The notes: a model not told the origin generated them from the sequence alone. Positions 26,183 through 40,585 are shown, counted from the stretch's first letter. The stretch: 64,000 nucleotides of DNA from Obelidium mucronatum (GCA_025765595.1 JAIVFH010000086.1:1-64000); one strand, 5' to 3'. Program-made: numbers and translations.

Positions 26183-28091
26183 TCACATATTCAAATTCAA
26201 CAACACTGCACTTTCTTCCAAACCAAAAATACATTTGCATCGTGAAAAATCCCCAGATTTGAAGAACACACTCACTCGTTTAAGATGCTTTTGTACATTA
26301 GTTGGTTCACCATCTGGACTGACTCGAAAATCCACCACAGCGTAGTCATTCACGGCCAATTTAAAATATTTTCCAGCGTCCCCAAACGTATCAATATGTT
26401 CGCCAATACCACGTCCCCAACACAAGAAGTTCAATACCCCAACGGAGAGAGCCATTGAGATAAAAGTCAATTTCACCACTGATATGACCTCCTTTAAAAT
26501 CAAAGATTAATCGCCAATTAGGGGTTATTATGTTTACTAACCAGTTTGATTTCCATCCGGGAATACTTTCGAAAGTTCTGGACATATTGCGCAATTGGGA
26601 GGCGTGAATTTGGCCAGGCCTTCCATTAACAAATGTTGAAACGTAGCCTCTTTTGGAAATCCGTCAACCACAGATTGAACAAGTAGACTACGAGATAAGT
26701 TTTGGATACAGCTTTTGAGAAGGGAGTTCAGGGACTCAGGCGGAGTAGATGACCGATATGGGAATAGCCACTGAATGAAATATCGCCGAGCCATTACAGA
26801 TGAAAATCCAATAAGCCCATCGATTTCCACCAATAAGCCTGCTTTCTGAAGATTTGATAAGCAAACAGCATCATCGGTTCCCAGGATAGGTGGAGCTGCT
26901 GTAAGTCCAGATGTAAAACAAGATGCTAGAAAGTTTTTGAAATTATCATCAATAGGTGACGAATGGCCGCTGCCAAAAACACGGGCCATTCTGGAGACAG
27001 AATCGGCAGAAAGGTAGTAAAGAAGACTTTTATTTTCAGAAGGATGAGACTTTTGAAACTCGGCTGTGAGACCGTCGACAGACAGACGTAGGGCACCAAT
27101 TAAACCACCACATTGTAGAATAATGCTTTGCATTAATGATTCATATTTCATGTCGCTTCGTAAACCGATTTCGGAATCAAGAAACAGGCGAGCTTCGGCC
27201 TCAGACAAGAGAAAATGCCGCCGGTTGAAGGCAGGTAACGATTTGAATTCAACTGGACTTTCGACGCCTCCTTTCAAAGAATGTGTTGCTGATATGATGA
27301 ATTTGATTGAAGATGGCAACCATATTGGCACAGTTTTGACCAAACTAGACCACGCGTCTTTGTTCGTGTAGGTGAATTGGGCATCGTCTATCATCACAAT
27401 CAGTGGTTCGGCAATTGCAGGAAAGGACTTGGCATTAAAATCAATTCCAGCCTTGAGAAGAAGTTCCAAGCAATTTGTCGTTGCAGGTTGCGATGCAAAT
27501 GGAGACAAATAAATGCATTTGACTTTGGCCAAATTCTGAAACAGCTGCAGAACTGAAGTCTTTCCAGAGCCAGCAGGAGATGAAAAAAGAACAAAGCGAT
27601 TGACAGAAAGGGAGTTGGATATAGATTCAAGTAATTCGTTTCTGCCGAGGCAAAATGATTCGAGATTGATTCCGTTCAATTCGATACTGACTTGATTGGT
27701 AGTGAATTTGATTGCTGACAGATTCGACAAAGAATTCGTTGGTGCTGTTTAAATAGGAGCATTAAATCGAATATCGAAAACAAAACAATCACTTGCAAGT
27801 CTTCTTTGGAACGACCACATAAAGGGCACTCTCTTCATCAGCATGTCCGTCACCGACAGGACCAGTAACTTTGAGATGCTCCTTCTTATTCACGATATCC
27901 TCCTTCTTCGAATAGACCTTCAAGTCAGAGGCGTCGAAGTCTTTCAATTTGTTGTTCCTGTTCTTCCCCCAAACAGCGTCTCTAAAGTCCGACACATCCG
28001 CCTCTGTGCTGACAGAGACTGCATCTGCGCCGACTCCCTCGTACGCCTTTCCTTCTTCATCAGTCAGATAGTAACACACCTTTCGATTCAT
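26183..28091 (-). CDS. Crinkler (CR) effector: Ubl-like header, P-loop NTPase, REase-like domain; frame-broken
   Basis: The exon from ATG 28091 encodes a header of about 100 residues (MNRKVCYYLTDEEGKA...SALYVVVPK), the ubiquitin-like N-terminal domain of Crinklers. A GC-AG intron (donor GCAAGT) leads to the NTPase exon, with SSPAGSGKTS as Walker A and VMIDDAQ as Walker B. A further intron (GTTAGT...AAAG) leads to the C-terminal domain with SGEIDFYLNG, WGIELLVLG, then GEHIDTFGDAGKYF and DYAVVDFR, the CR-type restriction-endonuclease-fold signature. Between WGIELLVLG and GEH the frame shifts by one base (about 26413-26418, at a run of four G in sense), so the ORF as written ends early. CR proteins occur in chytrids, oomycetes and other eukaryotes, where they are proposed to act as secreted or intracellular effectors. 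This is a pseudogene or an assembly error. Confidence 0.8.
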
Positions 28092-28470
28092 TTTGAAACA
28101 AAAAAAAATGATTCCACCACATTGGCGACAGTGAAGAGTTGTATTCAGTCTCATGTAAAACAGGGCCTGAATCGCGCAATCTGTTTATTTTTTGACCAAC
28201 TCTCCTTCAGTACTATATGGTGCCAATCGTCTTTCAACTGTTGCTGATGACTCGGACTATGTTCTTCGGAATACGAACTCTTTGGTTCCTAAATTACTTG
28301 TTTGGACGGATTCTCTCTCTTCGAAGGTTTAATGTCAGGCTACTGTTGCACTTGCGTAATTTAGCTCCTGACTGTTTGTTGTTTCAAGCCTGTTCGGAGT
28401 TGTGACCACATTTCAACCATCTCCCACTCGACAAATTACATCCCAAGTACAACCAACTAATTTCTTTAAT
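28092..28470. other. Spacer with Crinkler promoter and CM1-gene 3' end
   Basis: This 379-bp gap lies between two minus-strand genes. It should contain the CM1-gene 3' UTR next to 28470 and the Crinkler promoter next to 28092. No further feature was recognised. Confidence 0.5.
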
Positions 28471-31400
28471 TTATTTACAAACAGCGACTTTCTCCCTCAG
28501 TATATCTAAAGCAGATTCCATACCTTCCTGTTTCCCATTAAACCTCTCCAAATGCTCGATCGCTTTGGCTATGGTTTTCCTATATTTTTCCTCTCGACTA
28601 ATATGCTTTAATCTAGAGTTTTCGAGGCGGTGAATCACGTCCGTAAACTGATTTCGCAACTCTTGCAACGAATTCTCCTTTTCCTCAATGACTCGACGAG
28701 AGTGGAAATAATCTGATCTCAAGCGATCATTTGCTGAAACTAAGCTTGCCGGGTCGTCAACAACAGGCGTTATTGGAGACTGAGATAAAAATTAAAAAAA
28801 AGTAGGTTAAAAATCCCTTATAATTTCACGTCTTCATGAACATACCATCACTTTGCTTTCCTTAAGGTTCTGTACATGCTTTTCTGAAATCTCAAGTTGT
28901 CGTTTCGTCATACTGGTGATGAATTATAAGTAACCAAAACAAAGCTGATTTCGACCAAAACTTACTTCAACTCTTCTTCGAGACTCCGTAGCTTTTCATC
29001 CAAAACTTTGCGCTCATTATGCCTTTGTTTTTGGATTTCGGCAATCTCATGCTCTAGCGTTTGACACTCGTGATTCAAACTCTCTCCGAACCGAATCTTA
29101 TCCTTATACAGAGCCTCCCGCGCAACAGCTTCCGTCAAGTCTTCCTCTGCTTCCTTCAACCGCTGCCGCGTCTCGCTTTCAACTTGCTCCAGCTTTTTAA
29201 ACTGCTGCACAACCTGCTCACAGTACTCCTTCTCGTTTTCCAATTCAGATTTAACCTTCTCCAGATCCATCTCGATTCCATGAATCTCCTTCTTGTATCC
29301 ATCAATATCTCTCCGGGCCTCTTGCACTTGCTCTTCCCGTTTATCCAACTCCAAACGCAAGTCTTCCAGCTCCGCCTGTGTACACAAGTGCTCATTCTTG
29401 ATTACAAATACTTGGTTTCGCAAACCTTCGAGTTCTTGCGTGTGAGTAGATTGGGCTGTTTGAGTTTCTGCAAGTTCTTGGTTTGACAGCTCAAGTTGAG
29501 TTTTGAGTTTCTTTTGCAGTTGGGTGGCTTTTTTGATGATTTCTTCAAATCTCTTCAAGCGGTCGAGTATGGCGGTGAATTTGACTGCGTATTGCCTGTG
29601 CCCTCATTTAAGAAAACTTTCAAAACACTCAAAGTGGGTAAGACTTACGCAGACTCGATATGGAAGGCATCCTCAACGGCTCTCAGTGAGTCAATAAAGT
29701 ACTCACGGATTTTTTGGAAATCTTCCAAACTAGAACGAATGTGTTGCTTGAGAATGTAAACATCTTTGACTTGATTCAGATCCTGGCCCAGAAAAAAAAA
29801 TATCAACAGCCACCAAAAACGAAAGACGACACCTCACCATTTCAGGCAACCCCAACACAGTATTAATCCAACTCAAAATATCCCTAAAAGATTCAACATG
29901 ATCATTCTCATGACTCCCCCATTCCTCTCGTTCCTGCTGAAGCCTCTGTACCATTTGAAACAACTCCTCCCGATCCTTTACAACCTGCTCCAACTCCTTC
30001 TCCAACGCCCTCCCTTCTTCAGAAATCCTCTCATTCTCTTCAGTAAATCGTCTCTGCGCTTCCTGATGCATCGAAACCCTCGCCTCCAACTCTCCCTTCA
30101 GCCGCCCTACTTCTCCACTCAGCCCAGCCACCTCCACCTGATACCCACTAACGCGTTCATTCAACTCTCGTTCTCCCTCCTTCATGAATCGTCGCTCGTC
30201 TTCCAAACACCGTCTCCACCGCTCTTCACATTCTCGAAGAGCGCGTTCCGTAGCTTCCGTGTCCCGCGCGGAGGCAGCTTCTCGCGCATTTTTCTCGGCA
30301 CGCCATCTCTCCTCGATTTCACAGAGCTTCCGGGTTTGTGTTTCGAGTTCGTGTTTGAGGAGTGTCATTTCGGTGGCCGCGATTTCGGAGAGGCGTTCAA
30401 AGTCGCTGATTTGTTGGCGGTAGAGGTCCAGTTCTGTAGAGTGTTGGGCGCGCAGTTTCATTATTTCTATTCCTGGGGACTTATATACAAACAGAAAAAA
30501 GGCTTTTTTTTAGTTTTCAAAAATATTTGGAAAGAGGAGAGAGAGAGAGAAAAAAATAAGATGAAAGAACCTTGGCTTTGTTACGCGCTTGTATCAATTG
30601 TTCCAGCTCGTGCGCCTTCTCTTGAGCTAGTTTCGAGAAATGGTCATGCAAATCAGAGATTTCTTTTTCATGCTGATTCTGCTTTTCAATGTGTCCTGCT
30701 TGTAGGTTATTGATTTGTTTTGTGGATTCCATCAGTTGATGTTGGAGCTGTATTTGGAATGGTTTTGAAAAAAACGGAGCTGGATATTTGTCTTTTTTCC
30801 CTCCTTACATTCTTCATTCTCTCAGAATGCTCGCCTGCCTGCTGTTGCATCTTATGAATTCGGTCTTTGGAGTCAGCAAGATCAATCGAAAGGTTGTGGA
30901 TCGTGACTTGGAGGGCGTTTTCTTGTTGGGACTTCTCTTCTAGAGATTGCTTCAGTTGTGATATTTCGGTTTTCAAGTCTGCCGTTATCAAGTCGTCATT
31001 GTCGCGAGACTAGTGTAAGAAATGGACGATGTTGGTACTCAGTTAAGAAGAAAAAACGAATACGCTTGAAATAATAAGATACCTTGAGTTTCATCTTGAG
31101 TCCTTCAATATCACGGGCATTTGATTCTAGCTTGGAGAGAGTGCGTTCATGCGCTTGCGTTGTCTGCACAAAAGGGTTGCAGTGGGGTTACATAAGTTTT
31201 CCGAAAAAAAATTGACTGGATACTTACTTCTTTTAGAGCAGCTTCCAAGCCAAGCTTGGACCCTTTAAGTTCGTGAACGTCTTCGATGGCTGTAGACAAC
31301 TTTTTCCGCAACTCAGCGCATTCCTGATTTCAAGTTATTATAAATTTTGCCGATGTTATGTCCAGTTGTTTTTTTGGCTTACTTTCTGAGCAGCCGAGAG

Positions 31401-32378
31401 ATCTTGGCTTGATGACTCGACAGTTTTGTTCAAGTTCTCCCGAAGCTGGGAATTTTCGGCGGAGAGCTCGTTCGCTTTAGATTCTAGCGTTTTGTTGTTG
31501 GAAATCAAGTCTACAATTCTTGATTTGACTGCTGCGACTCCTTTTTGTTTCTACAGAATACAAGTTAGAAAATAAAGTAAAAAAAAAAAAAAAAGCGATT
31601 CCCCCGACATACCGGCAAGTTCGATTCTGCAAGCTTGGAATTCGATTCGGAAGCTGCGATACTCTGTAATTCAAGATCAACGGCTTTGGCATCATCCGCA
31701 ATAGATTTAAATTCGCGAGCCTCCTGCAAATAAAAACCAGCATGTAAGATCATTTGATAATCAGAGAAAAAGCTTCAAAATCTGTACCGTTCGTAATTGG
31801 TCAATCTCAAATTCTAGTTGTTTGTTTAACGCGTTTGAAGTTGCATAGTCATCCATCGCCTTTTTGCAGTTATTCCTTTCATCCATGAGATCCAGCTCTA
31901 GTTCTTCAATCTCGGCTTGGAACTTTAGAATTATGTTTTCCTTGGACTTTTTCTGTGTTGGTCGTTGTTGGGGATGAAATTCAGACATGACACGGACGTT
32001 TTATGAACAAAAACTGCTCACCCCATCACCATCCACACAAAAGGACTCGAGCCTCTCTTCCAAAAAGAATATCCGCAGCTTAAGATTAAAGTTTTCTTTC
32101 TTGAGGTCATCCAGAATCTACTTCCACCTCATTAGTCTATCTGTCGAAAGTTGACGGCATTCAAACCCACATACCTTGTCCCGCTCTTTAACCCCGAGCC
32201 CCTTCTCAGGCGCCGTTACAGCATCCAACAACATCTCTTCACTTGCATCCACAAACTCATCGCGTTGGAGCTGCTGCGGCGGCGTACTCGATGTCGTCGC
32301 ATCAAACACAAATGAATTCTCGTCAAAGTCTTCTTTTAAAGAAGAAAACTCGTTTGGACGAAACATTGACGAAAGCAT
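28471..32378 (-). CDS. Centrosomin-type CM1 coiled-coil protein (gamma-tubulin complex activator)
   Basis: About eleven exons are separated by introns of 50-100 nt. The first (32378-32175, start ATG after a TTG) encodes a Phe/Ser/Thr-rich leader. The second (about 32117-32022) encodes LKKENFNLKLRIFFLEERL, the centrosomin motif 1 (Cnn_1N) found in Cnn, CDK5RAP2 and yeast Mto1/Pcp1, where it binds and activates gamma-tubulin ring complexes. Almost all the rest, down to the stop at 28471, is charged heptad coiled coil rich in Glu, Lys, Arg and Gln. I infer a spindle-pole or basal-body microtubule organiser. It starts 82 bp from the divergently transcribed katanin gene, so the two probably share a promoter. 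Exon joins in the middle were not all resolved. Confidence 0.78.
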
Positions 32379-32460
32379 CAACGTTTTTTTCCGGATTTGT
32401 GACTGTGTGTTTGTGTGTGGGCTGTTGTTTTTTTATTTCCGGTTACAAAATAGTTGGAAA

Positions 32461-34778
<2,318 letters not shown>

Positions 34779-35210
34779 AATAATAATATGATCTTAAAAA
34801 AAACTCGTGCTTTTGATTGACTCCTAACCGCATTCTTTGGAAAACTCAACTGGAGTTATCGCCAAAAAAAAAATGGTTCCAGTCGTGTGCATGCTGGACT
34901 TTAACAGATCTCAGAGAGGTTGAAGGATGTGGGTGGCCTTTAGATGCACATAATAACCGAGAATGCCAGATTGCGATTATAAACTAATAACTAAGCCAAC
35001 AGCGGCGTATAGTAGTTATTGTTGCTCAATTTGCTCAAAACTACAGGCAGGCAGGCTTATCAGATTCAAATACTTCGACAAGAATGCATAAATTCAACTT
35101 AGATACGTAATCAAATCATAGCATCATTCTCTTTCAATTTCACCAGTTTCTTGCAGGTTTCTTGTGAATTCTGTATTTACAGTTATCAATCCCTCAAAAA
35201 ACTCTTTAAA
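34779..35210. other. Spacer between katanin and capping-protein genes
   Basis: This 432-bp AT-rich gap contains the katanin 3' UTR and the capping-protein promoter. No ORF, repeat or RNA gene was recognised. Confidence 0.5.
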
Positions 35211-36214
35211 ATGGAGGTTGACCCATTTGACCTATCCCTCGATTTAATGCGCCGCCTATCGCCGCAAAACACGGCTTCAAATCTGCAAAGACTTGTCAAG
35301 CTCGTTGGGCCCGACTTGGAAGATGAACTACTGAGTGCCGTCGACCAGCCACTTCAGCAGGCAAAGTGTCCAGTTACGGGACGAGACTACCTCCGATGCG
35401 ATTACAACAGAGACGAGCAATCGTACCGGTTTGTTTGTTTTATGATGACGATGATGATGGTGCAACTGTTGGTTGCTGAATGCTGTTGGTTTTAGATCTC
35501 CATGGTCGAATGAATACGACCCGCCTCTTGCCGATGGAACTCATCCATCCACGCGTTTGCGCAAGCTGGAAGTCGCTGCAAACGATGCCTTTGATGTGTA
35601 CCGCGAACTGTACGATTGTTTACTGTTCTGTGTTGTTTAGAAAAAAGACCCTCTTATTTGTCTCATTTGTTAGATACTATGAAGGCGGGATTTCTTCAGT
35701 CTACTTGTGGGACACGGATGAAAAAGATGTCTTTGCAGGCGTGATTCTGATCAAGAAGGGTGCGTTGCATGCTCTTGAAAAAAAAGTGGTGTCTCTAACA
35801 TCACTCAAGTCAACAACAATGAAACGGCTGATAACGGGTCTTGGGACTCCATTCACGTTGTTGAAGTTCAAGAAAAGGGTCGTGCTGCTCACTACAAATT
35901 GACGTCAACTGTGATTCTCCAGCTTCTGCATGGAAAACAAGAAATCGGAGAACTGAATTTAAGTGGAAACATGACGAGACAGGTACGCGAATACCCCATC
36001 CAGATGATTCCGCATTTGCATTTTTTTTTGATTGGTGCCTCTTTTTATTCGATAGGCTGAACATGATCTTCCAATTGAGGATCAAAACTCTCACGTTGCA
36101 AACATTGGGCGTATTATTGAAGACATGGAACTCAAGATGCGTAATTCGTTGCACGAAATCTACTTTGGAAAGACAAAGGACATTGCTAATGATTTGAGAA
36201 GCGTGCAATCATAA
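35211..36214 (+). CDS. CAPZB: F-actin-capping protein subunit beta
   Basis: Five exons: 35211-35428, 35496-35609, 35674-35759, 35810-35982 and 36056-36214. The protein carries the family signature throughout: [17 protein letters not shown] at the N-terminus, [64 protein letters not shown] and [14 protein letters not shown]. It pairs with the alpha subunit to cap actin barbed ends. The ORF ends at TAA 36212-36214, but the same frame continues for 21 further codons to a second TAA at 36278-36280. That stretch (AEAKKQ...LVGKLL) resembles the normal actin-binding C-terminal tentacle. The first stop is therefore premature relative to the family. Confidence 0.92.
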
Positions 36215-36308
36215 GCAGAAGCAAAGAAACAGGCCAACATCCAAGCAGAATTGGTTGGTAAACTGTTGAGTCGCAAGTAAATGAAGCCGCAATTGTTACA
36301 AAAAAAAT

Positions 36309-37094
36309 CTATTGATGAAATGACTCTGGTTTTGCTATTAACCGGTTTTTATCATCCACTTGATACTCTCTCTCAATACGTTGAAATAAGGAGCAGCGTT
36401 GAACTATTCGGTCGGCCCATCGAAGACGCAGCATAAAATCTTCTGGCATCAGAAGCGATACTCCGATAACTGTTTCTAAAGCTTGGCGAGTGGCAGTGAT
36501 TTTATGGAGTTGGTTTCCTTGTTGAATTGTTATGGTAAACAATTCCGCATCAGCGAACGACGGCATCATAACTGTTTGCAATGAATCAACACAAGGATCC
36601 TTGATGTTCAATTTCCCAGTGATATCTGTCAAAGAGGTGCGTTTCCGTTTGTTGTGGATGCCTGCTGAGTCAGCCTTGTCAATGTCTATCGCACTGTGGA
36701 CTCTCAGTGCCCGCAGAAACGGATCACCCGCCGACCACGCCACAAGCTCGCGCAGCTGCTTCTGCAGGGGAAGCGGCAGCGGGTCCGCGCCCGAGGCGCC
36801 GCGGGCGTGCAGCGAGCCGACGACCGTCACGCGCGCCGCTGCTGGCGCGGCGAGGCTTGCGGCGCGCCGAAACTCGCGCGTCTCGGCGCCGCAAACGAGG
36901 ACGACGTCGCCGGCGCGTGCGGGGTGCGCCGCGCGCTGCCCAAACAGGCGCAGCGACACGCTTTCCGCAGACGCGTCGCGCAGCTGAAGAACAACCTGCA
37001 GCGACCGCACGACTTGGCGCGCTTCGACGACAAACGCAAGCAGCGGCGGCAGCGGCGCGAGGCGCGGCGCCGCCAGGGCGTCTGCGAGGTTCAT
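36309..37094 (-). CDS. Possible OB-fold protein, 261 aa
   Basis: This is a single-exon ORF whose 5' third is very GC-rich (Ala/Arg-rich protein). Residues of about 30-80 (VVRSLQVVLQLRDASAESVS, then RLFGQ, then AGDVVLVCGAETREFR) have the strand pattern of an OB fold such as those of RPA-like or telomere and meiotic ssDNA-binding proteins. A basic patch, NKRKRTSLTDITGKL, lies near residue 150, and the C-terminal part is mixed alpha/beta. I infer a nucleic-acid-binding protein but cannot name the family. It is divergent from the cyclic-nucleotide channel gene with only 69 bp between start codons. Confidence 0.5.
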   Translation of the reverse strand: MNLADALAAPRLAPLPPLLAFVVEARQVVRSLQVVLQLRDASAESVSLRLFGQRAAHPARAGDVVLVCGAETREFRRAASLAAPAAARVTVVGSLHARGASGADPLPLPLQKQLRELVAWSAGDPFLRALRVHSAIDIDKADSAGIHNKRKRTSLTDITGKLNIKDPCVDSLQTVMMPSFADAELFTITIQQGNQLHKITATRQALETVIGVSLLMPEDFMLRLRWADRIVQRCSLFQRIEREYQVDDKNRLIAKPESFHQ

Positions 37095-37163
37095 TTAAAA
37101 CTGGCTTGGTTTTAGAGGCATCAAATAAGCATCTTGTCTGACTCTGACAAATCAAAAATTACG

Positions 37164-39939
37164 ATGATTGAAAGCAGTCTTCAGACCGTCTTGCTGCAGA
37201 ACCTGCTGGATCTCAAGGCTGATTTCAACAGCAAGGCCGATACTCTCATCAGCATTCTCAACCAGTCGCGTCCACACGCGGTGTTAGCGCGATCTTCGCC
37301 CCTATCAAATTCCAACAGCTCATCGCGATCGCACTTGGAACATGGAATACGCTGGGAAGCCGATGACTACCTGGCTCGAAACGACTCTTTTTTATCGTCT
37401 GCCCCTCAGTTGTTTAAGTTAAAAGTCAGCCCGCCAGAATCGAAGATTTCATCGGATTTCCTAATGCTCAATCCCTTACATCACGCAAGCTCGGAATTTC
37501 TCGCCTTCCGCGCAAAGAAGGCACAAGATGAAAAGCGAAAACTTCTTGAACTTCCCGCTCCACTTGAAACAATCGAATCCTGTGGCAACTCGGCAGTGGG
37601 GGTGAATGTTGACACGACAAATATTCTGGAGGGACCCCTCGAGTCGATTGAATCCATCACATCGACTCCAAAACGCGTATTTAAGCCTAATAATATAAAA
37701 TCTCCGCTTGGTGCTTCCGAAGCTGGACTGGAAGCGAAGGAATCATCATTGGCGAAATCCATGTCATCCAGCCTTGTTTCCCAAAAGAGCTCGCTGCTAA
37801 AACGCGAAGGCTCAAAGAAACATCAAAATAAGCGGGCATTTTCTATGGTGTCTGGAGAGAATGATTTGTCACCGTTCCAACAATCAGGCCTCATGTTCAA
37901 AGAAACCGCAAGAGAAAAAGCACCTCCATCGTTGAAAACTCCACAACTTGATGCCAATGAGACACTGCATTTTCCCGTTCAACCCAAACTCGACCATAGA
38001 ACCATTGAAACCATACAAAGGTCCAACTCGAGCCAGCTGACAGCCTCGATATTCTATGATATATTTACCTACACATGTTTAATTCCAGCATTTGATTGTA
38101 AAGGAAAGAGAATATCTTTGGACGCCTTTGATCAATCAGACTTTGAGGGAATGAGTTTTCAAGTGAATGGAATGCATCCCAAATCCCTCTTGATAACAAC
38201 GCTTGATATGCTTATGATATTAATGAATTTTGTCTGTTTGGCTCTGGTTCCGCTTTTGATTGGGTTTGAGGACTTGATTGGCTTTGACGATGTCCTGTAC
38301 TTCCAAGTAACGTAAGGATTTGTAAAAGCCTGTTTATGCGATGACTAACTAGATAAAAATAGAATTACTGCTGTTTATGTTCTGGATTCCCTTGTTACTA
38401 TGGCAACTCCCCAGTCAATGCTTTCGAAAACTGCAATTTACAGCATCCGAGAGTACGAGGTTATGAGACCGTTCTTGAATCAATGGATATGGAAATGGTG
38501 CAAAACCTGTTTAATTCCCGATATTCTGTCGATTGTATGTTCTCTTCCTATTCTTGCAGTTTAGATTGGTGGCTGATAGTAAAACAGGTTCCCTTCAACC
38601 TCATCCTTCCCATTGACTCCATCTACGCTCGCTTTTTCTGGACTTTCCGTCTTGTGCGTGTTCTAAGACTTCCATATCTGGTCCATCGGTGTGCTGCCTT
38701 TACTCGGTTCAGAACTTGGTTGGAGAATAAATGGGGAGCTGGCATAACCAAAGTTGTTCCTATCGCAGTAGCAATCTTCATATTCATTCATTACAATGCG
38801 TGTCTGATTTATTTTTCCGGGCATATTCACGGCTTTTCTGGATGGGACATGATTTGGACGAAACGAGTTGGTGCCACTTTTTGGGAATTCTATATCTGGT
38901 CTTTTGTATTGGTAAATAGTACAGGAAGACATGGTTTTCATATACTAAGTTTATTGCAGGGAGTTGGTAACATGTTCCCAATGTCATTCAAGTAAACATT
39001 GCTCGATTAGTTAACTTGTTATACACTGACTCAAGAATAAATTTTTTTAGACCGCAAACTTTGGTAGAGCAATTTATAGCAATCATATTCATTTTTGCTG
39101 GCGCAGGATTGTATGCCGTTCTTGTGGGTTACATTTCATCGGCGGCAATGTCTATCGACAATTCAGGTCGAATCTATAATCAAAAAATGGAAGAATTGGT
39201 TGACTATATTCGATGGAAGAAGCTAAGCAGCGAAACAAAGCAGAAGTTGATAAGCTATTACGAAACAAAGTATCGGGGAAAGTACTTTGAAGAGGAGGGA
39301 TTGCTAAGTGACATGAACGAATCTCTTCGAACAGTTTAGTAGTATCCTGTCCTTCGAATTTTTTTTTTAGTGTGAATGCTTATACCACACTGCTTTTATA
39401 ATTCACAAGGAAATATCCTTGCAAAATACTCGCGATTTAATCACCAAGGTCCCGTTTTTACGCCGTGATGCAAGTGACAACAGAAACGAAATCTTCTACA
39501 GCCGCATCGCGGCAGTTCTTCATGTGCGCTACTATATCCCAGGTGACAGCATAACCAAGCAAGGGGAACTTGGGAATGATATGTTCTTCATCTTGTCTGG
39601 AAAAGTTGATGTTCTTGTAAACGGCACCAGAAAAGTGTCTCTTTATGACGGCGCTTACTTTGGAGGTACGTTATGCTTAGATTCCACAACAAGATTTTGT
39701 CAACATCAGATTTTCTTTTTTTTTTTTTGGTAGAGGTTGCGCTGATAACAAAGGCTCTGCGCACGGCTACTTGTCTAGCGGCGATGCCCTCTGTTGTGTA
39801 CAGGCTGACGGAACAAGATTTTCACTCTGTTATCAGTGAATTTCCCGATATCAAATTGAGGATAAGTGAACTTGCTTATGAACGTGAAAAACTCTTACTT
39901 TTGGGGGAAGAAACGCGTCTGAAAAATGAAAGAAAGTAA
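37164..39939 (+). CDS. Cyclic-nucleotide-gated cation channel, copy 1 (806 aa)
   Basis: Seven exons: 37164-38311, 38363-38534, 38588-38911, 38960-38991, 39051-39333, 39410-39665 and 39734-39939. All splice phases agree. A Ser-rich cytoplasmic N-terminus of about 300 residues opens with LQTVLLQNLLDLK. Six transmembrane helices follow; S4 is TFRLVRVLRLPYLVHR with Arg at every third to fourth position. The pore has GVGNMFP where HCN channels have GYGRQAP. A C-linker follows, then a cNMP-binding domain with GDSITKQGELGNDMFF, YFGEVALI and LRTAT, the phosphate-binding Glu and Arg retained. It is a plasma-membrane channel opened by cAMP or cGMP. In Blastocladiella a related K+ channel acts with a rhodopsin-guanylyl cyclase in zoospore phototaxis, so a sensory role is plausible. 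The start is the ATG aligned with copy 2. Confidence 0.88.
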
Positions 39940-39974
39940 AAAAAAAAAAAAAAAAAATATGTTTACCAAATCAT

Positions 39975-40585
39975 ATGCAAGATTTTCCGCACACACAAAG
40001 TATGATCGAAGGTGGTTTGCATACCCGTCTACTTCAGAACCTGCTTGACTTGCAGGCGGGGCTCGACACCTTTCTTTTCAAAAAAACTCGAGATCTCATT
40101 GTCAAAGTCGCATTCCTCCGAAGAGAAGCAACAGACAACCGAGACAAAATAATCTACAGGCGAATCACTTCTGCTGATCTGCTCTACACGTGAGATGTTT
40201 TATTCCGGGAGTTTGCATCATTAAGCCAGGGGAGCTGGGGATTGATATGTTCTGGAAAATGTGATGTGCTTGTGAACAGAGATGTGAAAGTGTCGCTGGC
40301 GCGCTGCATGATGGAGTGTATTTTGTAAGTATTTTCTTTTATTTCTTGCTGGACGATGAATTGGTTATAGATGTGGTCATGATCTCAAAAGTGCAACTGG
40401 CCGCAACTGTTCAGGCAACCGTGGCATCAGTGCTGTATAGACTGACAGAGGGCGACTTTCCGCAGATTTTAGCAGAGTTTCTTGATTTCAAGCTGAGGAT
40501 CAGTGCTTGCTTTTAAGCGCGAGAAACTTCTCGCCTTGAACGAAGAAACAAGATTAAAGAATCGAGAAATATTGAGAGAATAACA
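39975..40585 (+). pseudogene. Decayed third cyclic-nucleotide channel copy lacking the membrane domain
   Basis: Between the two intact channels, the fragment starts like their N-terminus (MIEGGLHTRLLQNLLDLQ). After about ten residues it jumps straight to the C-linker/cNMP-binding part (TRDLIVKVAFLRREATDNRD). The whole N-terminal linker, S1-S6 and pore are absent. Further downstream, pieces SGKCDVLVNRDVKVSL, ATVASVLYRLTEGDF and REKLLALNEETRLKNRE occur in different frames with stops between them. It is a remnant of a tandem duplication, internally deleted and frameshifted. It is closer to copy 2 in several residues. Confidence 0.85.

Noticed and set aside
36532..37141. Long Ala/Arg-rich ORFs on the + strand
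   Set aside because: They are GC-bias shadows of the minus-strand OB-fold-like gene, and their codon pattern is low complexity.
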